A DNA stretch of 64,000 nucleotides from Diplonema papillatum (Eukaryota; Euglenozoa; Diplonemea; Diplonemida; Diplonemidae). The position numbers and the translations under genes are program-made. Positions 29,273 to 40,942 of this stretch are shown here, piece by piece (position 1 is the stretch's first letter; each line of letters starts with the position of its first letter). The DNA lies in NCBI GenBank assembly GCA_030068145.1, contig JAPJBO010000012.1, forward strand, positions 434,001-498,000. The letters run 5' to 3'. The notes under the pieces are model-generated. The model saw only the letters and a list, made by a program, of their open reading frames with translations, searched no databases and was not told the origin of the DNA.

Positions 29273-32155
29273 TCATGCGAGGGACACCTCCGGCGATGGT
29301 TGCGACGATTTCACCACTTCGTCGGTTCCGGGACGCTTCGACTCGTCGTGTTGAGCGCTGCGTTGCCGGCTGATGGGGCCGCGTTGTCCCAAGACGTCGC
29401 CGCGGTGCGTCTGCGATGAACGCATGGCCCCGCAGTTCCGCAGGTAGACCACGAATTGCGCGGTCGCCTCGTTCGCGTCTGTTTGCAGGTTTGGCAGCCG
29501 CCGGACAATCCGGCGCAGCACCGCCTGCGGCAGGTCAGCAGCGAAGTCGCGCTTCACGGCACGGTCCAGCACCGCGTACGTGACGTCAGCATGCCGCCCG
29601 GCCTTGTGGCGCTGCAGCACGATCTCTACGCAGCGAGCGACGGTGCCTTTCATCCGCAAGCCGACGAATGCGGCGGGAGACCGGAGGGTGTCCAGAAAAG
29701 CACGCGTCGTCGACTCGTCGGGTTCAATCCCGCAGCACTGCATCGTGTGGACGTAGCGCGCGAGACTATCCATGTGCTTGGGTGCGTCGCAGTGGGCGAA
29801 GAACGCATCGTGAAACGGCTGCACGATACTGGGCACGTCCACTCGGAGCCGCCTAAATGGTTTCGTAGCGTTATTCGTGAATTAGAAGGTCGGAATTTCA
29901 AGTCTCCGGTTGCAGGGGGGGTTGAAAGAGGTGAACACGGTGAGAGGGTGCAGCTCGTTTCGGGTGATGGGGCAGCAAACAGAAAAGCATAAGCGACCCA
30001 GAGTACGAAGAACACGGTAAAACACACTCACCCATCCCCTACCCTACCCTGATGTAACTGGGCAAAGGAAAACCCTCCGTCCAAAGTCAAACGGAAACTT
30101 CAGCAAACCGACCGCTTTGCACAAGAAACAGTCTCAAACAAGCACTCCCTAAACGCGTTACGGGACCTCACTTAGATGCGCATCCGTGCAATCGTCCGTT
30201 TGCAGCTTTTTTGACCGAGCCAGGGGTCCACTTTGTAGCGAGAGTTGTACTGGGCACCCCGCGTTTTGTTCGTGTACTTGTTCGTTGTCGGCCCTCCGCC
30301 GTCCCTAAAATATTCTTCTCCTCGTCGCCCTGCGACTCGTTTCTGTGACGCTGCGGAAAAGAATTTACGTTGAACGAACCCCAGCTGTTCCAGCTTCACG
30401 GATCAGTCTTCAAAGAAGCAGGGGTTCTGAAGAAGAAGGCGAAGCATACGACAAGACTTCGCAGATTCTGGTAAGGAACACCAGCTTCATGTTGTAGGCG
30501 TCGGTGACGCTAAAGGACTGCGTGCGCGCTACGATGGTGAGCTTGATCTTCTCGTTGAGGAGGGGGTCCTGAAGGAGTTCGAGCTGGTCTAGAACCTGCA
30601 GCAAATGCGATAGCCGGTACATGGGCCAGCCCCTATCCAGCAGGTTGCCTTGCGCGGGCTTTCCGTTGAATGCCGCAACCGAGACTTGGCGGACGGCCAA
30701 CTCGACGTTCGGCAACCGAGCCCTCCGCGAAGCAACGTAGCGAAAGATCTCGACAACCCGGGCGGTGCTCTCTGCATTTACGAGCTGCAGGCGGCAGGAA
30801 AGCTTGGACAGAACGGCGTCGAGGTGCTTCAAAAAGTCGTGACTGGTGTCGCCCGAGATGCGGAGCAACGAGCACAGCGATGCAGTTGTAACGTAGTCGA
30901 GAGAGTTCATGTTGTTCTTCAGCTTCTCGAGCAGCACCAGCTTCAAGTCGGCGCCGAGCTTCGCGCCGAAGTCCATCGACGACCCGTCCACCTGCGTCTG
31001 GTTGTTGAACAGCGTGCGGTAGATTTCGACCGTTTCCTTCGTGAAGCCCTTCAGCGTCCCCAGCGGATCCTGGCAGACACGGCGGTACGCGAGCCCCGCG
31101 ATCCGTGGGTCAACGAATTCACGCTGCAGCCCGAGCAAGTGCGACAGGCCTGTGCGTGGGTTCCCGTGGGCCAAGTGGCTAGCATTTTCCGAAGTTGCGG
31201 CTTGCGCTGATAAGCAAAAGTAACGGACGAACGCTTGTTGTTCTTCATGTGCACAAAGAGCGTGCTTGTTGTTCGCAGCGGTTCCTCCATGTGGCTGCGA
31301 AGGCCGTGATTCATGATAAACGGTGCGGGACTCTGTACCACAGGCCTGTTCGTCCGTGCCGGTTGATCTTTTTTCGGGTTTGAAAGTCAGATCAATCCAA
31401 ACACGCTGCCTACGTCGTTCGTGCGGTAAAGGAATGCGTAGTTTTGGTTGGTGGAAAAAAAACGGAGCAGCCAAATGCCCCGTTTGTCCACGATCGACAA
31501 CGGGGCTCCAAGATTTGATTCCGTAGCGAACATGACTGTCTTCAGGTCACCTCTACCGGCGGATACAACATACAACACGCAAAACAGGTGGTCTGGTCGG
31601 TGGCAGAGTTAAAAACTGGTTTTGCGGCTCCTGACGCCTGGAAATTGAAAAAAACACCGAAAATCTACGGTTCCTGAATGGACGCCTCTATCGCATACCG
31701 ACCGGGCTCATTTGAGCAACGTTCTGCGGAGTGATACGCTTGTTGATGGCCGACAGCGCCCGAGCAGCGGAAACCTCGTCGAGGATGTGGATCAGCCTGT
31801 GGAAGGTGGCGAGAATCGCTTCGAGATCAGTGAACGTGCAGGTGTCCAGGGGGCCGTCGTCCTGCTCAAGCTTTTCGATGATCCATGTCACTGCGATCAC
31901 GAATCGCTTCGTCCCAGCGCGCTTGACTAACTCGGTCGTGGTCTCGTATCCAAGAGACTTCGTCAACTGCACGAACTCGCGAGTCGTCGTCGATCTCTCT
32001 ATCAGCTTTCGCCCGATGATCTCGTCAATTACTTCAACGTACGGCTGCCACCCCAACGGGAGGTTCGCGTTCTTACCACCGTGGGACGCTCGTCGCAGTG
32101 ACTGGCAGACCCGCCCACTCACCGTGCCCGCACTGGCCCGTCTCGCAGCCCGCAT
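29273..32155 (-). CDS. Mitochondrial helical-repeat (PPR/OPR-like) protein, three exons
   Basis: Exons 32155-31699, 31206-30450 and 29852-29273 join with matching phases (1, then 2) at GT-AG sites (donors GTATGC twice; acceptors TCAG, TTTAG). They give 597 residues with total length divisible by three. The N-terminus MRAARRASAGTVSGRVCQSLRRASHGG is Arg/Ser-rich without acids, a classic mitochondrial presequence. The rest is predicted alpha-helical repeats with no catalytic motif (e.g. CCGIEPDESTTRAFLDTL, RHKAGRHADVTYAVLDRAVK), like PPR, OPR or RAP-type organelle RNA-binding proteins, which act in RNA processing or translation. The exact family is uncertain. Intron 1 carries a repeat also found at 36.3-36.9 kb. 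Confidence 0.75.
31208..31510. repeat. Dispersed repeat inside intron 1 of the helical-repeat gene
   Basis: Two blocks match 36.3-36.9 kb: TGATTCATGATAAACGGTGCGGG plus GTACCACAGGCCTG (36,320-36,365), and AGATCAATC-AAACACGCTGCC...GTCCACGATCGA (36,825-36,910). They are part of the repeat landscape, not exon. Confidence 0.7.
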
Positions 32156-33411
32156 GGGGTCTGCTCATCTATTCTGTGTACCCTTCGTTATTTTTGTGTT
32201 CCTGGAGAGAGGCAGGTGCACCTCGAAGTCGGTTGACCGTGCGAACCGATACCGATAGACCTTCTTCAGCGGCCCTGTGAGGGCACAGGAGCACCGCTTG
32301 GAGGTGCAGATGGATACACTTCGTTCGAACAACGCACTTCGTTTTTTTCAGTCCCGCTTTTGTTGTCGGCACGGCAACAGAACAATCGGGATTGCGTCAG
32401 ACACTGTCGACGTACAACTGCGATTGGTCGGAGGTCGGCGGAGGCGAAGGGCTGAATGTTGAACGAGCCGTAGCAATCTCGAGTCACCGCGCGCAGCAGC
32501 TGAAAAGATGATTCGATTTGGACGAATAACTCGGATTTGTCAACAAGCGGGTGCCTTCGATTCGCTCGGGACGATCAGGATAGGATAGGACTGAGGAGGT
32601 GACCGCGGCATCTCCGGTGAAGGGTGAGCACCTGACGTGAGTACACCAGCGCTCTCGAACGTACCTTGACTCCCTCATTCCGAAGTGGGGTATCCGAGAA
32701 GCTACACAGACCTGCATTCTGTGGACCGGAGTTGCGAACTTTGCTTCAAAGTTGGTGTTTCCCTACAGAATCACCCAGATGTTCTGTGGTTCCGATTAGG
32801 GTACCAATCTTTGTAAAGCGTCTCCGTTTATGGCCCAGAAATAAAGGAGGCACGCAGGCAGGTCCGAGTGTGGCGACAACAAAAAGGAACAGGCACCGGA
32901 GCACGAGCGGCCAATTTTTTGTTTGTGCGATTTGACCTGTACGCGAGTAAACCGCTGCCAACGTTCCTTTTTAGGTGTGCACACAAACAAGTAATGCTCA
33001 CTGAGGAGGTGGTTACTGGTTTATCGCAAAAAACGAACTTCGGAACCCCTGCTTCGGACGTGCACCCTAATTTGTATACCTGAGCCGGTCTGTCCCTATC
33101 TCTTGAAACTGCATCGAACTACAGGTCCACCTGCTGGAGCGCACCACGCGCGGACAGTACAGCATCTCCGCTCCACAAGGGGGTCGTACAGGCCGAGTCT
33201 CCGAGGAAACCTGTTGTCAATACCACCCAACGACTGCGACGCGCGTGCGAACTAGCGTCTGTCAAGAGCATGCGTGACTCAGCCGTGTTTCAAAGGTGAG
33301 ATGAGAGGCGTCGGCTCGCTCTGTCAAAGGACCATGCCATAAGGGGTCGCACAGGGGTGTAAAAGGCCTGAAAGATGCTCAGGTGAGAGGCTGGCTGTGA
33401 GTCTGGTGCTA
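32156..33411. other. Intergenic stretch between two minus-strand genes
   Basis: No gene supported. It should contain the promoter of the helical-repeat gene near 32,160-32,300. Short ORFs lack motifs. Confidence 0.5.
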
Positions 33412-34137
33412 CTACCGCCGCCGTTTGTGATTTGGTTGTTCGATGGGCATGTGACGAGATCGCCTCTTTGAATTCCCCATGGAAAGGTGCTGCTTCAGTG
33501 CAGCAGGTAGCTCCCAGGCGACCTGGAAGTCGGGCGGGCTCGATGACAAGTCTTGCAGCGTGCGATTCGGGGAGATTTCCAACGCCTGCTCCGGGGGCAG
33601 GACACGCTGCCCGTCGATCGTCGTCACTCTGGCGACACGAGCGCCGATGCCGAGGGTGCGCGTCAGGTAGTCCGCCACGGCGCCGAAGGTGACAGAGAAC
33701 GACCCAACGCGCAGGAACATTATCGAGCACGACGATTGGGTGGGAGACGCGGCAAGAGGAACCAGCACGCGAACCGACAGAAAGGGAGAGCCAGCGGGGT
33801 CGTCATCGAGGGCTATTGGATACGTGGACCCGCGGCGCAGTAGCCTGATGTGTTCGAGACACAAATGGGGGGGCACCGCATTCGCCCCGGCACTGTCACG
33901 CAAACACATCAGCACGTCGAACGCTGTGTGCACATCCGCGACCTTGCCAAGCCGCTCCGCGCAATACCGCACCAGAGACGCAAACCCTGCATCATAAGCC
34001 GACGCTTCCCCGCCCACCCGATCGAGCCAGGAGGACACTTCCGCCACGAACCCGGGCGCCGGCTGCGCGGGCTTTTTGGGCAGCGGCTGCAGCGCCTTGC
34101 AAACCGCTGTCCCGCAGCGCTCGGTTATGGACGCCAC
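33412..34137 (-). CDS. Unknown protein, possible ubiquitin-like/RAWUL fold
   Basis: 241 residues as read from a GTG. No upstream ATG was found in a clear context, so the start may lie further upstream or in another exon. Residues ~25-90 are helical (WLDRVGGEASAYDAGFASLVRYC). Residues ~130-215 (CSIMFLRVGSFSVTFGAVADYL ... DGQRVLPPEQALEISPNRTLQDL) have the beta-helix-beta rhythm of ubiquitin-like or RAWUL domains, with a strand, an XXDYL helix, a G-x-L-x-P hairpin and TLxDL. The C-terminus is strongly basic (KRRSRHMPIEQPNHKRRR), like a nuclear localisation signal. The coding composition (GC-rich) matches its neighbours. Function unknown. Confidence 0.55.
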   Translation of the reverse strand: MASITERCGTAVCKALQPLPKKPAQPAPGFVAEVSSWLDRVGGEASAYDAGFASLVRYCAERLGKVADVHTAFDVLMCLRDSAGANAVPPHLCLEHIRLLRRGSTYPIALDDDPAGSPFLSVRVLVPLAASPTQSSCSIMFLRVGSFSVTFGAVADYLTRTLGIGARVARVTTIDGQRVLPPEQALEISPNRTLQDLSSSPPDFQVAWELPAALKQHLSMGNSKRRSRHMPIEQPNHKRRR

Positions 34138-34311
34138 CGCGACAGAGAAAGGAGGGGGGGGAGGTTCTCGGGAGATGTGACTCTTCTCAGGCTTCGAGAT
34201 TATTTACCCCGGAATGCCCGCGCGCACACGCATGCAGCGCTCTTCTCTTCTTGTTGCTGTGGTCTCGTTTCACCGAGGCCTGCTTGGCGTGCCTTGTTCT
34301 TTTTTTTTTTT

Positions 34312-34510
34312 TGTATGTGCACCTGCTTTGTAGGAAATACCTGCAAAAGATCAAAGGAGGTGAATGTGCTGTAGCCCACACGAAACACAGGTGAATCTGG
34401 GTTCAGTGGCGGGCGTAAGCGTTCAACAAAAAAGACCCACTTTGTAGTTGTATTGTTTCTCCCCCTCTAGCCTCCTTCGTAGTAAGCACAAGGCAGCCCC
34501 TCGAATATTG
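34312..34510 (-). repeat. SINE-like repeat, copy 1
   Basis: Minus-strand copy of a ~225-base family. The consensus runs from AATACTCGAGGGGCTGCC through GTTGAACGCTTACGCCCGCC and TTTCGTGTGGGCTACAGCAC to TACAAAGCAGGTGC and an A-run. The A-run here is the T-run at 34,301-34,312. Confidence 0.75.
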
Positions 34511-34654
34511 TTGCGCCTGCTAGATTCGGGTTTTTATCCGGCTTTAAGAAGAGTGCCAAAGAAGTGGTTGTGTTGTTCAATATTTCGTTTTTAGACGAAA
34601 CTCCCACATCGGTAGCCCTGTTCACGTCAGGTTTTAGAGTTTTGTTTGCCTACC

Positions 34655-34913
34655 AGGAAAGCCTGCTACACGGGAGCCAAGCTTCACGTGTTCGGCGGTA
34701 CTGCAGAGCCACAGGCCTACGGGTCAAGTGGCTACCGATTTCCCCAACTAAAGCATCAAGGCTCGGCGCACCTTGGGGCTTGGCGCTCGCGCTGAACACA
34801 AGCTCGTCGAGGCGGTCAGCCGCAGGGCAGAGCGGACGGGGTTGTGGCACTGTGCTGCCTCCGACTCAAGCTTTGCAAGCTGTGGTTGACTGTAACGTTC
34901 CTGGACCAGAAGC
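34655..34913. repeat. Dispersed 260-base repeat, copy 2
   Basis: Second copy of the segment at 22,021-22,285; see that entry. Here it is followed by an extended TTC-rich tract (34,918-34,965). Confidence 0.85.
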
Positions 34914-34965
34914 GGCCTTTTTTCTTGTTCTTCTTTTTTCTTTTTCTTCTTCTTCTTCTGCCGGT

Positions 34966-36020
34966 GCTTGAAAATGCACGACATCCGTGGCAACAGGCGA
35001 GCCTGCTGGCCCTGGACAAGCTGCATGCTGTCTGGTGCACCCGAGAGACGGTGCATAACCACTTCCCTCTGATGCCTATAAAACCCTGGCTAGATTCTAG
35101 CATTTTTTTTGAGGTTTACAGATCCGGTGTTTCTTGAGATTTCAAGTGAATTTTCACCCTGAACCCACAAACCAACGACAATTCAACAACGGTGCGAGTA
35201 CAAGATGCGATGCAGTTGCCAAGAGTAGACCTTATGGAATCTAGAGCTAATATGTCTACATCGCTTCCGATACCCGCAAACCGCAATGGTCAACCGGAGA
35301 CGCATTCCGCTATTTTGATGCATGCTTACTGTGCTTTCCGACAAACAGGTCTCATGCGGTTGCGGCCCATAGCTTTTGTCTCGCGCGTAACATCGACAGA
35401 GCACTGAAGGTTCGGAAACGGCATGCAAAAGAGAGTTGCAAAGGATTTAGAGCACCCGTTAACTAGTACAAGAACATTTCCGGAGGTGGGGCGTGCACTG
35501 ATAGAACCGGAGCAACGGGCGACCAGAAGACCTGGATCAGCAATGCGCGAAAAAGTGGGGAAGAATGAACGTATCAGTTCCTCTGCGTAAACGGGGAACC
35601 AACCTCTCTGGAAGGGGTTTTCTGCGATGTGTGATAGCACATCTTCGTTGCGGTTTCACGTGCGTTGTTCCGGAAGTGTTCCCTGCAGTACAGTTATCAA
35701 AAAAAAAGAGAAGGAAGAAAAGCAAAGAAAATGGCGAAAGAGCGTCGGAGAGCAGTAAGGATGGAACAAGATGGTCGTAGCTAGCAATTGTTTGCTCGAA
35801 GAGAAGGGGGGTGGAGGAGGCAGGGAAGAGGGGGCGAAAAGGTGGCGGGTGGCGCACGCAGGCCACATCCAAAATGAACCACCTTCTCTGCGTTGAGAGG
35901 CACGCTCGACAAGATTCCGCGGCTATCCAAGTTCGGCCACGTCGTGTGAGTGCCGGATTTATCCTAACTGGGCGGGTCCGCCCCCTGCTGATAGACTATT
36001 GATAGACTGTGATAGACTAT
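34966..36020. other. Gene-free stretch
   Basis: Short ORFs only, on both strands, without motifs. Nothing identifiable. Confidence 0.45.
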
Positions 36021-36262
36021 GCTTGTTGAGGGTAGAACGCAGAATATCTGTAGCGATGGCCTGCACTAGTCACTAGATTACGGTGCTTAGCCTATGATAG
36101 ACAGTGATAGACAGCAGCAGGCAATTCGATGCAATTTCAGGAAACAGTTTCTGGACTAGCTCAAGGACACCCGATCGGTAGCAACAACGGGCGGCCTGTA
36201 CAAAACGGCAGGAGCGTACTAGAAGGACCGTGCCTAGGAGTGTTCACACGTCTCCTTGACAG

Positions 36263-36304
36263 CCGGTCCTCCGTGGTGCGCGCGCGCGCACCACGGAGGA
36301 CCGG
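36263..36304. repeat. Perfect 42-base palindrome
   Basis: It begins CCGGTCCTCCGTGGTGCGCG and is its own exact reverse complement over 42 bases with an alternating CG centre. It should form a cruciform or be the junction of two inverse repeat copies. No transcription unit is seen next to it. Confidence 0.9.
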
Positions 36305-36581
36305 AGCTTTCCTGGATCCATGATTCATGATAAACGGTGCGGGTCTCTGTACCACAGGCCTGCAGATGCTGGAGATGGACATTGTTACCCAACTGGGCCC
36401 AAAAGGCACCTTCCCCATCTGCAGACCCACTGTTGATCCATTTACTCTGAGACTTGCATGGCTTAATCCTTGAAACAAGCATATGACTATTGGCAGGATC
36501 ACCCAGGTTTCTTGTCACTCAACCCAAACTGGACCGAGCAAAATGTCGACAGGCGCTTCGCTCTTGTTCGTTCGTGCCGGT

Positions 36582-36812
36582 TGATCTTTTTTTTGTATAA
36601 GCACCTGCTTTGTAGGAAATGCTTGAGGAGACTGCCAGTTGCGATAGATCAAAGGAGGTAAATGTGCTGTAGCCCACACGAAACACAGGTAACCCTGGGT
36701 TTAGTGGCGGGCGTAAGCGTTCAACAAAAAAGACCCACTTTGTAGTTGCATTGTTTTCTCCCCCTCTAGCCTCCTTCGAAATGAGCACAAGGCAGTCCCT
36801 CGAGTATTTTCG
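36582..36812 (-). repeat. SINE-like repeat, copy 2
   Basis: Near-complete minus-strand copy with A-run end at 36,582-36,592 and head CTCGAG...near 36,800. A third copy in plus orientation starts about 95 bases further on, so the two lie head to head. Confidence 0.8.
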
Positions 36813-36906
36813 GCTTTGAAATTCAGATCAATCAAAACACGCTGCCAACGTCGTTCGTCCGGTAAAGGAAAAAACGGAGCAGCCCAGTGCCCCGTTTGTC
36901 CACGAT

Positions 36907-37135
36907 CGAAAATACTCGAGGGGCTGCCTTGTGCTTACTTCGAAGGAGGCTAGAGGGGGAAAAGCAAAACAACTACAAAGTGGGTCTTTTTTGTTGAACG
37001 CTTGCGCTCGCCACTAAACCCAGATTCACCTATGTTTCGTGTGGGCTACACATTTACCTCCTTTGATGTTTTGCAGCTGATAGCCTCCTCAAAAGTATTT
37101 CCTACAAAGCAGGTGCTTATACAACAAAAAAAATG
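36907..37135 (+). repeat. SINE-like repeat, copy 3
   Basis: Plus-strand copy from AATACTCGAGGGGCTGCC to the A-run at 37,123-37,132. Confidence 0.8.
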
Positions 37136-37713
37136 TCCCTTTTTCTCCCGGGTTATCTCTCTCTTCTTTCGTCGATTCCTTTTTATACAAAAGCGCCAGC
37201 TTGGAAGGAAAGGCTCGACGAAGCTGCCAGACAAAGAACCGAAGGGATCCCAATTGCTGCAACTTCTGAGTTGATCACGCGGGTCTATCCTACACGACAA
37301 GACACACAAGCACAACAGGAAAAAAGGTTCTTTCGCTTACACCAAGGTGTCAGCGAAGAACAAATCAGATTGTGCTCGTATTGTATGTTCCCCTCCACCC
37401 CTATAGTTTCTTCCCTTCCCTTCGGAGTCAAAGCAGCTACGTCGAGTGTTTTCTGCGGGTTCGTTGCATGCGCCTGGTTGTAGCTCTGAGGTTCCGCTCG
37501 TACCAATCAAAGCTCGAGCATACCTCTGGGAACTGGGGCAGGGGGGGGGGGTTTCTTATTTTTGTATCCGGAACAGAATATTTTGAGGTGTGCTACAGAT
37601 TGTTAAGGATGCGACAAAATCGCTTTGCGACGCGTTACAGCAAACAGGTGCCCCGCCCTCTCTTCTTTTCGTTTGTCACAATCTCTCAGGAAGCTGTATT
37701 TTGAAAAGGACCA

Positions 37714-37955
37714 ACCAAAAATGCTTGAGGGGCTGCCGTGTGCTTATAGAAGAAAACTCAAGGAGGAACAATATAATTTGGATGCAAACAAAGTGGGCCT
37801 TTTTTTGTTGACCGCTGGGACATCAGTCCCGGCTACCTTCTTCACCCAACTCACCGCCGTGTGGGCTTCAGCACAATTTCCTCCTTTGCGACAACTGGCA
37901 GCCTCACCAAGTATTTCCCGACAAGGCAGGTGCTTACACAAAAGAAAAAACAGAA
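37714..37955 (+). repeat. SINE-like repeat, copy 4 (diverged)
   Basis: Recognisable by ATGCTTGAGGGGCTGCC..., GTGGGCTTCAGCACAATTTCCTCC and GACAAGGCAGGTGCTTACAC. More substitutions than copies 2, 3 and 6. Confidence 0.7.
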
Positions 37956-39040
37956 AATTTACGGTTCAGCATTTGTGTGGGTCATCTTTTTTCAAAACAC
38001 GATAGCATGGTTTCTGGTTGGCATTAGTTCGGTAGACCTGGTTGGAGGGCCATGCTCTCCAGCATGGGTCCTGCTGCTGTACTCATTCCGCACGGTACGT
38101 GCTGTACTACTACTGCACTACCGGTGCGTACAGGGCCAGCCATACCCTGGTTCTCTTCTCCATGAAGACAAAAGGGTCCGATGTTTTCTGCAGAAGAAGA
38201 AGTACACTCCGGGACGGCAACATGTGGCCGCAGCCTGCAAAGCTTGAGTCGACTGTCGCACCGGGCCGTATATGTCTCCGTGCCCTGTCTGCTACAACAC
38301 AACCGCCAAGATACGCCGCCTTCGATGATTTTGGTTGGGTAACCGGGAACCCACTTGGTCTGTGTACTCTGCGCACCTCAGCCGCCACTTATACTTGAAC
38401 ATTTTCACGCTTCGCTTTTTCACTCACAAAGATGAGGAGATCATGCTCCCTCTCACTGGGGGGGTTGGGGGTCAGTTATGCCTTGAATACGTAGGTATCC
38501 TGACTTCTGGCTTTTTTCGTCGCACAAACTTCAAGGCCAGGATGTGTGACGTCTGCGTTCATTCGGTATTTTGAAGTCTCCGGTTGGCAGTTTGGGGGAA
38601 GGGGAGAGTTGGGGGGGGGCGGCCGTGAGATAGAAATCTCCGGCGATGACGTGCTTTTGTGCGGAGAACGATTAACGTCGTTCCGATGCCTGGCAACATT
38701 TTTAATCAGATTCGTTTAACAACCCGTGGACGGACAGGACACGATATTGTATGTATGCCAGATGAGTCACAACCGAGCACGAGTTCGAACACCGCACCTT
38801 GGAGTGCAGACGCGTCAACAAGGAACAATGTTTGCCACTCTGTGCACTTGTTCCGCAAACCCTTCAACTAGCCCCAGGTTCCTCATTTTGAGGCCACGAA
38901 AACTCTCGAATTTTGACCCGGAGTCTCTTCCGACGTCTTTTTGCACCCCCTCTGCAATCCCCTCCGTCCCCTACCAAGGGCAGATTTCTATCAATGAGGA
39001 GGAAGGGGGCTCCGGGGATGGTGAAAGACCTCTGGGATAG
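37956..39040. other. Gene-free stretch
   Basis: Short ORFs without motifs; G-runs near 38,460 and 38,613. Nothing identifiable. Confidence 0.45.
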
Positions 39041-39043
39041 CGT

Positions 39044-39207
39044 AAAGGGGGGGGGGGGGTCAAATATTAACAGTTATTTGACTCACGTCTGGTTGTCTAA
39101 AAACACTCCACTACTTGGTCCTGCTACTGTTCAGCTACCCGGAACTTTTTTTAGTATTCGACAAGTCGAATAATAACACAGGGTGTTATTCGACCCCCCC
39201 CTTTACA
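39044..39207. mobile_element. G-run MITE, most complete short copy
   Basis: Its left end is TAAAGGGGGGGGGGGGTCAAAT and its right end is TGTTATTCGACCCCCCCCTTTA, so the ends are inverse. Internal inverse copies of TCGAATAATAACA lie just inside the right end. About 164 bases, no ORF. Related copies: 5333, 8647 (inverse), 58,515-59,142. Confidence 0.7.
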
Positions 39208-39803
39208 AGACTGTCAAGTGGTGGTGACGGAACCTGGGGCGCATTTGGGTATATTCCCAGCGGAAAGCATTGCTCGTTGTGATACGCACTTGCTCGGTGC
39301 CCGACTCTGACTTCGTCGGCTCGAATGTGGGTCCCCCCTTCCATAAGAGAGAGATCCGACTCGCAACGTACTCCCCCTGACCCCAAATTCTGTGAGTCTG
39401 ATTTCTCGTACGGGAGTGCCGTGGGTGCCGAAAATGAGGCTCCTGGATCCTGCGACGGCTTGTTTACTTGCAGACGGTAACGATCATCATGGATCTCCAC
39501 GCTCTCGAAGACACGCTCGAATGACCTAGCGTGTTCTCTTCGACTTCCTTGTGAAGGCCGACGGCTGGTGATGCTGCATCTCTCATATAGTTGCTCAGCG
39601 CTTCGTATTTTCCTGCACGCTGAGGCGAGAAGCTGCGTCACAGCTGCCGGGAGGTAACGCTCTGCTATGACCTCGCAACTGCGTTGATAGCGCAAAGCGC
39701 GAAGAATGGTCACAACGCGGGTGCGTTCTGCTGAACGCCTTGTGCACGAGTTGCAGCCGCCAGACGAGGAGCGTGACGCTCCTTTCAGCCTAGGTATGCA
39801 CAC
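39186..39803 (-). CDS. Possible exon of an unknown protein
   Basis: An open frame of 205 codons on the minus strand with a helical, Arg/Ala/Leu-rich middle (RVVTILRALRYQRSCEVIAERYLPAAV). Its last ~8 codons are MITE sequence, so any real exon ends before 39,207. No motif, no partner exon. The length alone is the main argument. Confidence 0.25.
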   Translation of the reverse strand: MCIPRLKGASRSSSGGCNSCTRRSAERTRVVTILRALRYQRSCEVIAERYLPAAVTQLLASACRKIRSAEQLYERCSITSRRPSQGSRREHARSFERVFESVEIHDDRYRLQVNKPSQDPGASFSAPTALPYEKSDSQNLGSGGVRCESDLSLMEGGTHIRADEVRVGHRASAYHNEQCFPLGIYPNAPQVPSPPLDSLVKGGVE

Positions 39804-40861
39804 GAAAACTGGTAATGAGTTTCATGAAAGCGTTGGAGCGGCCGGGCTTGGTCGACCCCGTATTCGTCTGGCACGGTGCTGTAGTAGCGGGAACGCGATG
39901 CGGATCGCGCGTGATGTCGATGGTGCTAGGCTACACTGTGACCAAAGAGGATGCTTCCACTGTGCGCCTGCTGGTCCTCACGACGTGACGGTATGAGCTC
40001 AAGCCTTGGGCAAGTCTCAACTCCTTCGGCTCGTCGCCACAATGGGCCTGACAGCTGGCGGTCTTGCCCAGTCCCACTGAAGTCGTGCGCACGAGCGAGT
40101 ATTCTCAGGGGGAGGGGAGGGAGGTGTGGTGTCTGCATCACGCTGACGCTTCCTTGATGACCAGTCGGATGGAGCCGTGACCTACAAAGACAACCCCAGC
40201 CCCGTTTTGGTGGCCGATGTAGTCCGAAGTCGAGAAGATCGTAAGCTGTGCGGTTGTGTTCGTCTGCTGTTCTTACGGCACGATAAAACGGCGCGTATTC
40301 CAATCTCACGCATGCATACACATTGTTCCGACCGCAAGAGATTGCAAACAAGAGCGTGTGCGGTTGTGTGAGGGAGCGAGAGGCCCTGTTTCACAGTATA
40401 TCATTAGTCGGTTAATATTAATCTTCTAAGACTAGCGTCTTATACGACAAAAAGAAAGTGTGTTTGTTTGTTTAGGAGCCATACCACCCGCGCGTTGTCA
40501 CAAATCCGTACTCCGTTGCTTTTTTCTTGGTGCGCGCGGAAGATGTGCGTGAAGCCGTGTCTATCAAGAAAATTGTCGACCGCCTGTAGTTTTAGCGTTG
40601 TTTGTGGTTTATCGTATTTGGCTACGTGGAGGGGTCTGCGTCCGCGCCCTTTTGATGGCGCTCGCTGGTCTCTTCTCTACACTTTTCAAGGTCCCGGGGC
40701 CATTGTTGTTGGTGCTGGTTTTGAGGGATAGGGAAAGGTAAGAATTTTGCGGTGGTCCGTCGGATTGGTAGTGTGTGCTACCTCCGTTTTTTTACACTCG
40801 TTCTTTTCTCTACTCTACGTACGTGTTTTACCCTCTTTTACTCACGTTGGCTAGCCAAAAA
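39804..40861. other. Gene-free stretch
   Basis: No supported gene; short ORFs only. Confidence 0.45.
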
Positions 40862-40942
40862 CTATGTTGAACGCTTACGCCCGCCACTAAACCCAGATTT
40901 ACCTGTGTTTCGTGTGGGCTACAGCACATTTACCTCCTTTGA
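40862..40942 (+). repeat. SINE-like repeat, copy 5 (partial)
   Basis: Central part only, GTTGAACGCTTACGCCCGCC through ACAGCACATTTACCTCCTTTGAT. It then switches abruptly to the repeat also seen at 23.6 kb. Confidence 0.75.

Noticed and set aside
37133-37483. 116-codon plus ORF starting in a SINE-like copy
   Set aside because: Starts inside the repeat tail and has no motif; similar frames appear at other copies by chance.
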